This document shows, piece by piece, positions 54,489 through 64,000 of a stretch of DNA of 64,000 nt. The notes beneath the pieces were generated by a model, which saw nothing but the letters and a program-made list of their open reading frames with translations, was not told the DNA's origin and made no database searches. Every line of letters starts with the position of its first letter. Within the stretch, counting starts at the first letter, position 1. The DNA comes from Allomesorhizobium sp043769475 (GTDB taxonomy: Bacteria; Pseudomonadota; Alphaproteobacteria; Rhizobiales; Rhizobiaceae): assembly GCF_043769475.1 (NCBI RefSeq), contig NZ_CP171729.1, positions 1,550,001 to 1,614,000 on the forward strand, read 5' to 3'. Both the position numbers and the translations under genes were made by a program.

Positions 54489-54524
54489 GCGCAGGCTTCG
54501 ACCCAAATGTCCGGTTGACTCAGA

Positions 54525-54578
54525 TTTTCGTTTGACATTCGTTCCTACTTCGAAATAATTCCCAAACGGTTTCGAAAA
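54525..54578 (+). promoter_or_regulatory. TTTCG-type motifs before glpD, probable GlpR operator
   Basis: TTTTCGTTTGACATTCGTT (54525-54543) holds two TTCGTT in tandem, and TTCGAAA and TTTCGAAAAC follow by 54578. They resemble the inverted repeat before glpR. The glpD start lies 45 bases downstream. Binding is inferred. Confidence 0.5.
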
Positions 54579-54622
54579 CGGCGTGAAAATGCTGCACTGC
54601 GAAACTCGGGAGGAATTTTTCT

Positions 54623-56146
54623 TTGGACGCAGTTCCCATCCATGACATTTTCGTCATCGGCGGCGGCATCAATGGCTGCGGCATCGCCCGCGACGCTGCG
54701 GGGCGCGGCTTTTCGGTGTTCCTCGCCGAGATGAACGATCTCGCCAGCGGTACGTCGTCCGGCTCGACGAAGCTGATCCATGGCGGCCTGCGCTATCTCG
54801 AACATTACGAATTCCGCCTTGTGCGCGAGGCGCTGATGGAGCGCGAGGTGCTCTGGAAGGCAGCGCCGCACATCATCTGGCCGATGCGTTTCGTGTTGCC
54901 TTACGCCAGGGGACTGCGCCCGGCATGGCTGATCAGGCTCGGTCTTTTCCTCTACGATCATATTGGCGGGCGCAAATTGCTGCCGCCGACGCGCACGCTC
55001 GACATGACGCGCGATCCTGCCGGCAAGCCGCTCAAGCCTTTGTTTCGCACAGCCTTCGAATATTCGGACGGCTGGGTCAACGATGCCCGGCTGGTGGTGC
55101 TCAACGCCCGCGACGCGGCCGAGCGCGGTGCAACCATCAGGACGCGCGCCAAGGTGGTGCGGGCGCGGCGCGAGAACGGCAACTGGACGATCGCGGTCGA
55201 AAATCTGCGCGACAAGACGGTCGAGACGGTGAAGGCTCGCCTGGTCGTCAACGCGGCCGGGCCTTGGGTGGACAGGGTGCTCGCCGGAGCCGTCGGGCAG
55301 AACGATGTCCACAATGTCCGCCTCGTGCAGGGCAGCCACATCGTTGTCGAGAAGAAATTCGATGATCCGCGCGCCTATTTCTTCCAGAACAAGGACGGCC
55401 GGATCATCTTCGCCATTCCCTACGAGGACGATTTCACGCTGATCGGTACCACCGATCAGGACTATCTCGGCGACCCGCGGGAAGCGAAGATCACCGAAGC
55501 GGAGATCGACTATCTGTGCGCGGCGGCGAGCGAATATTTCGCCGAGTCGGTGCAGCGCAAGGACATCGTCTGGACGTATTCCGGCGTGCGCCCGCTCTAT
55601 GACGACGGCGCCTCGAAGGCGCAGGAGGCGACCCGCGACTATGTGCTGAAGTCGGACGCGCCGGACGGGCAGGCCGCGATCGTCAACATATTCGGCGGCA
55701 AGATCACCACCTATCGGCGCCTGGCCGAATCCATGCTGGAAAAGATCGAGGAGCATCTCGGCAGGCGCGGCAAGGCGTGGACCGCTGAAGCTTCCCTTCC
55801 GGGCGGCGACTTTCCGGCGACGGGCTTTGAGGCGGAGGTGGCGAAACTGAAAACCGCTTACCCTTTTCTCGATCTGACCCATGCCAGGCGGCTGACCAGG
55901 CTTTACGGGACGCGGGCCAGAATTCTGCTAGGCTTGGCGCGATCGGAGGCCGATCTCGGCCGGCATTTCGGCGCGGATCTCTACGAGGCAGAAGTCCGCT
56001 ACCTGATGAGCCAGGAATGGGCGATGACGGCGGAAGATATCTTGTGGCGCAGGACCAAGCGCGGCCTCAAGCTGACGCGGGAGCAGGCAGACGCCCTCGA
56101 CCGCTACATGAACGGCGCGAGCGGCGCGATAGCGGCAGCCGAATGA
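54623..56146 (+). CDS. glpD: Glycerol-3-phosphate dehydrogenase, aerobic type
   Basis: 507 residues from a TTG start after GGGAGGAATTT. FAD site IFVIGGGINGCGIARDAAGR, then GTSSGSTKLIHGGLRYLEHY, FEYSDGWVNDARLVVLNARD, VVNAAGPWVDRVLAG and FAIPYEDDFTLIGTTDQDYL are family marks. It oxidises glycerol-3-phosphate to dihydroxyacetone phosphate and passes electrons to quinone at the inner membrane. First enzyme gene of the operon, 37 bases before glpS. Confidence 0.95.
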   Translation: MDAVPIHDIFVIGGGINGCGIARDAAGRGFSVFLAEMNDLASGTSSGSTKLIHGGLRYLEHYEFRLVREALMEREVLWKAAPHIIWPMRFVLPYARGLRPAWLIRLGLFLYDHIGGRKLLPPTRTLDMTRDPAGKPLKPLFRTAFEYSDGWVNDARLVVLNARDAAERGATIRTRAKVVRARRENGNWTIAVENLRDKTVETVKARLVVNAAGPWVDRVLAGAVGQNDVHNVRLVQGSHIVVEKKFDDPRAYFFQNKDGRIIFAIPYEDDFTLIGTTDQDYLGDPREAKITEAEIDYLCAAASEYFAESVQRKDIVWTYSGVRPLYDDGASKAQEATRDYVLKSDAPDGQAAIVNIFGGKITTYRRLAESMLEKIEEHLGRRGKAWTAEASLPGGDFPATGFEAEVAKLKTAYPFLDLTHARRLTRLYGTRARILLGLARSEADLGRHFGADLYEAEVRYLMSQEWAMTAEDILWRRTKRGLKLTREQADALDRYMNGASGAIAAAE

Positions 56147-56183
56147 CCGGCGCAATGGGCAGGATGGCCTTGGAGGAGGCGCA

Positions 56184-57271
56184 ATGCTGGAACTGAGAAA
56201 CGTAACCAGGACGGTGGCCGGCGTGGACCACATCAGCGACGTGTCGCTGACGCTCCAGCATGGCTCGCTCAACGTGCTTCTCGGGCCGACGCTTTCCGGC
56301 AAGACCAGCCTGATGCGGCTGATGGCGGGGCTCGACGCGCCGAGTTCCGGCTCGGTCTGGTTCGATGGCGTCGATGTAACCGGCGTGCCGGTGCAGAAGC
56401 GCAATATTGCCATGGTTTACCAGCAGTTCATCAACTATCCGGCGATGACGGTTTACGAGAACATCGCCTCGCCGCTGCGGGTCTCTGGCGTGAACCAGGC
56501 GACCATCGACAGCGAGGTCAGGCGCGCCGCGTCGCTGCTCAAGCTGACGCCCTATCTCGACCGGACCCCGCTCAGCCTGTCGGGCGGCCAGCAGCAGCGC
56601 ACGGCGCTCGCCCGCGCCATCGTGAAGAATGCCGGGCTTGTGCTGCTCGACGAACCGCTCGCCAATCTCGACTACAAGCTGCGCGAGGAACTGCGCGCCG
56701 AACTGCCAAAACTGTTTGCCGAAACGGGCGCAATCTTCGTTTATGCCACCACCGAACCGCATGAGGCGCTGCTGCTCGGCGACAACACGGCGACGCTGTC
56801 GGAGGGCCGCATCACGCAGTTCGGCCCGACCATCGACGTGTTCCGCAAGCCCGACGATCTGCTGACTGCGATGACCTTCGCCGACCCGCCGCTGAACACG
56901 ATCGTGCTGAGGAAAAGCGGGCCGCATTTCCTGCTGGACGGCGGGGTTAATCTTCCGGTTCCGGCCGAGATGGCGCATGCGGAAGACGAGGTCTACACGA
57001 TCGGTTTCCACCCGCACCATCTGGCGCCACATCGCAAGACGCCGGCGGCGGTGCCGATCTCGGCCAAGGTCTCGATCACCGAGATCACCGGCTCGGAGAG
57101 TTTCGTGCATCTCGACTTCGCCGATGCGCGCTGGGTCATGCTGGCGCACGGCATTCGCGTATTCGAGCCCGACGAGACGGCTCGAGGTGTTCATCGATCC
57201 ACGTCACATTATGGTCTTCGACGCGAGTGGACGTTCGGTCGCGGGCCCCCAGAGAATGGCGGCGTAAGACC

Positions 57272-57290
<19 letters not shown>
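56184..57290 (+). CDS. glpS: Glycerol ABC transporter ATP-binding protein GlpS, frameshifted C-terminus
   Basis: ABC ATPase with Walker A GPTLSGKTSLM, signature LSGGQQQRTALARAI and Walker B LVLLDEPLANLD. The A-site variant (GPTLSGKT) is usual for this family. The first 330 residues are normal. At about 57179 an extra G puts the end into another frame, so as read it continues to 57290; the normal end (LEVFIDPRHIMVFDASGRSV, AGPQRMAA) is present in a second frame and stops at 57267. The shift falls within CG-G-CTCGAG. Only the last ~30 residues are affected. With GlpT it drives glycerol uptake. Confidence 0.88.
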
Positions 57291-58342
<1,052 letters not shown>

Positions 58343-58344
58343 TC

Positions 58345-59211
58345 ATGGACAAGACCTGGAACAACAAGGCCTGGTTCATGGTGTTGCCGGTGCTGCTGCT
58401 GGTGGGATTTTCGGCGCTGATCCCGCTGATGACGGTGGTCAACTATTCGGTGCAGGACACGTTCGGCAACAACGAGTTCTTCTGGGCCGGCACCGCCTGG
58501 TTCGAGGAGGTGCTGGAATCCGACCGCTTCTGGGATTCGATGGGGCGCAACCTTCTCTTCTCGGCCATCATTCTCGGCATCGAGATCCCGCTCGGCATCT
58601 TCATCGCGCTCAATATGCCGCGCAAGGGCTGGGGCGTGCCGGTCTGCCTGGTGCTGATGGCGCTGCCGCTGCTCATCCCGTGGAATGTGGTCGGCACGAT
58701 CTGGCAGGTGTTCGGCCGCATCGACATCGGGCTGCTCGGCTACACGCTGGCTGCGCTGGGCTTCGACTACAACTACGTCAGCGATCCGTTCGACGCCTGG
58801 ATCACGGTCATCGTCATGGATATCTGGCACTGGACCAGCCTGGTCGTGCTGCTGTGCTACGCCGGCCTGGTTTCGATCCCCGACGCCTACTACCAGGCCG
58901 CCAAGATCGACGGCGCCTCGCGTTGGGCGATCTTCCGCTACATCCAGCTGCCGAAGATGAACCGCGTGCTGCTGATTGCCGTGCTGCTGCGTTTCATGGA
59001 CAGTTTCATGATCTACACCGAGCCCTTCGTAGTGACCGGCGGCGGCCCCGGCAACACCACGACCTTCCTGTCGATCGACCTGGTGAAGCTCGCCATCGGC
59101 GAGTTCAACCTCGGCGAGGCGGCTGCGATGTCGATCATCTACTTCCTGATCGTGCTGCTGCTGTCATGGGTCTTCTACACGGTCATGACCAGCTACGATG
59201 CGGAGCGCTGA
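58345..59211 (+). CDS. glpP: Glycerol ABC transporter permease GlpP
   Basis: 288 residues with six helices and the EAA-loop (AAKIDGASRWAIFRYIQLPK). MDKTWNNKAWFMVLPVLLLV begins the protein. It forms the channel with GlpQ in the inner membrane. ATG is 2 bases after the glpT stop; the glpQ start is 1 base after its own stop. No frame damage. Confidence 0.92.
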   Translation: MDKTWNNKAWFMVLPVLLLVGFSALIPLMTVVNYSVQDTFGNNEFFWAGTAWFEEVLESDRFWDSMGRNLLFSAIILGIEIPLGIFIALNMPRKGWGVPVCLVLMALPLLIPWNVVGTIWQVFGRIDIGLLGYTLAALGFDYNYVSDPFDAWITVIVMDIWHWTSLVVLLCYAGLVSIPDAYYQAAKIDGASRWAIFRYIQLPKMNRVLLIAVLLRFMDSFMIYTEPFVVTGGGPGNTTTFLSIDLVKLAIGEFNLGEAAAMSIIYFLIVLLLSWVFYTVMTSYDAER

Positions 59212-59212
59212 G

Positions 59213-60133
<921 letters not shown>

Positions 60134-60144
60134 GGGAGACCGCG

Positions 60145-60552
60145 ATGACCGCGACTCGTCGCTGGCAAATCCCGCTGTTCGTCGTGCTAGCCTTATACAC
60201 GGCAGTGGTGTGGCTGCTTACGCTGCAACTGCCCGTCAAGGACGGCGAGACCGACTGGTACGGCTCTCTCTTTCCGGGCGGCTGGATGGCCTGGTCGTTC
60301 CCGACCGCACTGTTCTTCCTGACCATCCTGCTGCTGCTCGGGCTTATGGCGGTCTGGGAATACGCATCGCCCGGCGGTAATCCGCGCGTAGGCGTGCTAC
60401 GCTTCGAAACGACGCGCGGCGACCGTCTGTTTGTATCGCTGCTTGGCAGCGCCTTCATCCATCTCGCTTGGCTGGGTCTTGTCGGACCCAACCTGTGGTG
60501 GGCTCTCGCTCTCTCGGTGGTTTACGCGATTGGCGTATTCCGCTTCGTTTAG
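60145..60552 (+). CDS. glpU: DUF2160 family small membrane protein GlpU
   Basis: 135 residues with three to four helices (IPLFVVLALYTAVVWLLTLQ, FPTALFFLTILLLLGLMAVW, LGSAFIHLAWLGLVGP, WWALALSVVYAIGVFRFV). GGGGAGACCGCG precedes ATG 60145. DUF2160 genes always stand between glpQ and glpV in rhizobial glycerol operons, so a role in uptake is assumed but not shown. Confidence 0.85.
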   Translation: MTATRRWQIPLFVVLALYTAVVWLLTLQLPVKDGETDWYGSLFPGGWMAWSFPTALFFLTILLLLGLMAVWEYASPGGNPRVGVLRFETTRGDRLFVSLLGSAFIHLAWLGLVGPNLWWALALSVVYAIGVFRFV

Positions 60553-60627
60553 AGCGGGCACTGATCGGAGCGCCGCGCACCACGCGAACGCTCTGATGGA
60601 ACTTGTAACTGTAACGGGAGGAAACCC

Positions 60628-62379
60628 ATGCGAAGGCAATTTCTGACTTCAACGACTGCCCTGGTGCTGCTCCTCGGCGCGGGCCAGGCCTATGCCGGAA
60701 TGGACGAAGCCAAGGCGTTTCTCGACGCCGAAATCAAGGACATGTCGGCGCTCGACCGCGCCGCACAGGAAGCCGAAATGCAGTGGTTCATCGATGCCGC
60801 GAAGCCTTTCGCGGGGATGGACATCAAGGTGGTCTCGGAAACCATCACAACCCACGAATACGAATCCAAGACGCTGGCCAAGGCGTTTGCCGACATCACC
60901 GGCATCAAGGTCACGCATGACCTGATCGGCGAAGGCGACGTGGTGGAAAAGCTGCAAACGCAGATGCAGTCGGGCGAGAACATCTATGACGCCTATATCA
61001 ACGATTCCGACCTGATCGGCACGCACTGGCGCTACCAGCAGGCGCGCAACCTGACCGACTGGATGGCCAACGCCGGCAAGGACGTGACCAACCCGAACAT
61101 CGACATCGACGACTTCATCGGCAAGTCGTTCACCACGGCGCCGGACGGCAATCTCTACCAACTGCCCGACCAGCAATTCGCCAACCTCTACTGGTTCCGC
61201 TACGACTGGTTCAACGACGAGAAGAACAAGGCCGACTTCAAAGCGAAGTACGGCTACGACCTCGGCGTTCCCGTCAATTGGTCGGCCTACGAAGACATTG
61301 CCGAGTTCTTCACCGGCCGTGAGATCGACGGCAAGAAGGTCTATGGCCATATGGACTACGGCAAGAAGGACCCGTCGCTCGGCTGGCGCTTCACCGACGC
61401 CTGGCTGTCAATGGCCGGCAATGGCGACAAGGGCATCCCGAACGGCCTGCCTGTCGACGAATGGGGCATCAAGGTCAACGAGAAGTCGCAACCGGTCGGC
61501 TCCTGCGTGGCCCGCGGCGGCGACACCAACGGCCCGGCGGCGGTCTATTCAATCCAGAAGTATCTCGACTGGATGAAAGCCTACGCCCCGGCGGCTGCAC
61601 AGGGCATGACCTTCTCCGAGTCCGGCCCGGTCCCGTCTCAGGGTGAGATCGCCCAGCAGATGTTCACGTACACTGCCTTCACGGCCGACTTCGTTAAGCC
61701 GGGCCTGCCGGTCGTGAACGAGGATGGCACGCCGAAATGGCGCTTCGCCCCGTCGCCGCACGGCGTCTACTGGAAGGACGGTATGAAGCTCGGCTATCAG
61801 GATGCCGGATCCTGGACGCTGATGAAGTCGACGCCGGACGATCGCGCCAAGGCTGCCTGGCTCTACGCGCAGTTCGTCACCTCCAAGACGGTGGACGTGA
61901 AGAAGAGCCATGTAGGCCTGACCTTCATCCGTCAGTCCACGCTCGATCACCAGAGCTTCACCGACCGCGCGCCGAAGCTCGGCGGCCTGATCGAGTTCTA
62001 CCGCTCGCCGGCCCGCCTGCAGTGGTCGCCGACGGGCACCAACGTGCCGGACTATCCGAAGCTGGCGCAGCTCTGGTGGCAGGCGATCGGCGATGCGTCT
62101 TCGGGAGCCAAGACGGCGCAGGAGGCGATGGATTCGCTCTGCGCCGAGCAGGAAAGCGTGCTCGAGCGTCTCGAACGCGCCGGTGTGCAGGGCGACATCG
62201 GCCCGAAGCTCGCCGAGGAGACTTCGGCTCGAGGAGCAGAACGCAGCCGCGGTCGCGGCCGGCCATCTCGCGCCGCAGCTGAAGGTGGAGAACGAGAAGG
62301 AAAAGCCGCAGACCATCAACTACGACGAACTGGTCAAGAGCTGGAGCAAATAGTAACGGCGGCCAGGCATTTGCCTTGA
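60628..62379 (+). CDS. glpV: Glycerol ABC transporter substrate-binding protein GlpV, frameshifted C-terminus
   Basis: Signal peptide (RRQFLTSTTALVLLLGAGQA) then an extracellular solute-binding fold: KVVSETITTHEYESKTLAKA, GRTIDG-like loops, LYQLPDQQFANLYWFRYDWF, GVYWKDGMKLGYQDAGSW. It binds glycerol in the periplasm. The normal C-terminal tail (EEQNAAAVAAGHLAPQLKVE, INYDELVKSWSK) lies in another frame and stops at 62353; the literal frame continues to 62379. An extra G at about 62226 within CG-G-CTCGAG explains it, as in glpS. About 40 residues are affected. Confidence 0.88.
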   Translation: MRRQFLTSTTALVLLLGAGQAYAGMDEAKAFLDAEIKDMSALDRAAQEAEMQWFIDAAKPFAGMDIKVVSETITTHEYESKTLAKAFADITGIKVTHDLIGEGDVVEKLQTQMQSGENIYDAYINDSDLIGTHWRYQQARNLTDWMANAGKDVTNPNIDIDDFIGKSFTTAPDGNLYQLPDQQFANLYWFRYDWFNDEKNKADFKAKYGYDLGVPVNWSAYEDIAEFFTGREIDGKKVYGHMDYGKKDPSLGWRFTDAWLSMAGNGDKGIPNGLPVDEWGIKVNEKSQPVGSCVARGGDTNGPAAVYSIQKYLDWMKAYAPAAAQGMTFSESGPVPSQGEIAQQMFTYTAFTADFVKPGLPVVNEDGTPKWRFAPSPHGVYWKDGMKLGYQDAGSWTLMKSTPDDRAKAAWLYAQFVTSKTVDVKKSHVGLTFIRQSTLDHQSFTDRAPKLGGLIEFYRSPARLQWSPTGTNVPDYPKLAQLWWQAIGDASSGAKTAQEAMDSLCAEQESVLERLERAGVQGDIGPKLAEETSARGAERSRGRGRPSRAAAEGGEREGKAADHQLRRTGQELEQIVTAARHLP

Positions 62380-62440
62380 CTGCAATAAGGGGAGGCGGCG
62401 TGAATGCCGGCTCCCCTTATTCATAATATTCGGAGGGACC

Positions 62441-63931
<1,491 letters not shown>

Positions 63932-63956
63932 TGCTCTAATCGGCGCTAGGCCACGA

Positions 63957-63987
63957 AAAAACCCGCGCCGGGAAGGCGCGGGTTTTT
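63957..63987 (+). terminator. Strong terminator of the glycerol operon
   Basis: Thirteen-base arms, AAAAACCCGCGCC and its complement, over GGGAA, with T runs at both ends. It lies 26 bases after glpK and can work in both directions. Confidence 0.93.
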
Positions 63988-64000
63988 CCGATCAACTGAA

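Overview
The window looks like a chromosomal segment of a high-GC alphaproteobacterium of the order Hyphomicrobiales (Rhizobiales), most likely a Mesorhizobium/Aminobacter/Phyllobacteriaceae-type organism. Markers are an ATP12 F1-ATPase chaperone, a DUF2735 gene beside a eukaryotic-type glutamine synthetase II, a glnB-glnA pair with sigma-54 promoter signatures, GAAC-N7-GAAC LexA-type boxes near ssb and uvrA, an Anbu operon, and a rhizobial glycerol operon (glpR, glpD, glpSTPQUV, glpK). No tRNA, rRNA, CRISPR array, prophage or complete insertion sequence was seen. The genus is an inference.

Layout. 1-8.1 kb (mostly minus strand): a Tat-exported molybdenum enzyme with its cytochrome b561, S-formylglutathione hydrolase fused by a 4-base overlap to a VapBC-type toxin-antitoxin pair with a perfect 31-bp palindromic operator, DUF1353, DUF188, a nonsense-mutated XRE regulator, a YghU-type glutathione enzyme, a GH25 lysozyme lipoprotein and a YbaK-type deacylase. 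8.4-12.2 kb: acylphosphatase, a crcB remnant, an RluC-type pseudouridine synthase, an EamA transporter, ATP12 and two small membrane proteins. 12.3-14.5 kb: a sodium/solute symporter and its DUF4212 partner. 15.5-19 kb: nitrogen assimilation (DUF2735, glnII, glnA, glnB). 19.3-25.9 kb: Nnr NAD(P)HX repair, a secreted haem-c-motif protein, a short-chain dehydrogenase divergent from a frameshifted TetR gene, DUF72 and an orphan Phd-type antitoxin. 26-34.2 kb: a subtilisin-like protease followed by a small protein that resembles a free subtilisin propeptide, then uvrA, ssb and an adenylate cyclase with TPRs. 34.2-38 kb: MarC, a CPBP protease, a glyoxalase-like protein, a lipocalin-like protein and an AraC regulator. 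38.1-45.8 kb: housekeeping genes gyrA, coaD, two cyclophilins, queA, a GFA-type protein and tgt. 46.3-48.9 kb: a cluster of small envelope or secreted proteins, two of them frameshifted. 49.2-53.6 kb: the Anbu operon, interrupted by a small inverted-repeat cassette carrying a four-helix-bundle gene. 53.7-64 kb: the complete glycerol uptake and catabolism operon, closed by a strong terminator.

How the genes work together. GlpV binds glycerol in the periplasm, GlpP/Q with GlpS/T import it, GlpK phosphorylates it, GlpD oxidises glycerol-3-phosphate, and GlpR represses the unit, probably through TTTCG-type operators seen before glpR and glpD. glnII and glnBA are both preceded by -24/-12 promoters, which suits NtrC control with PII feedback. 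The Anbu set (ATP-grasp, alpha-E, transglutaminase, Anbu protease) is one transcription unit split by the cassette.

Sequence quality or decay. The window holds several single-base frameshifts (crcB, tetR, two small membrane genes, the C-termini of glpS and glpV) and one nonsense codon. In glpS and glpV the extra base is a G at the same context, directly before CTCGAG, so systematic sequencing error must be excluded before these are called biological.
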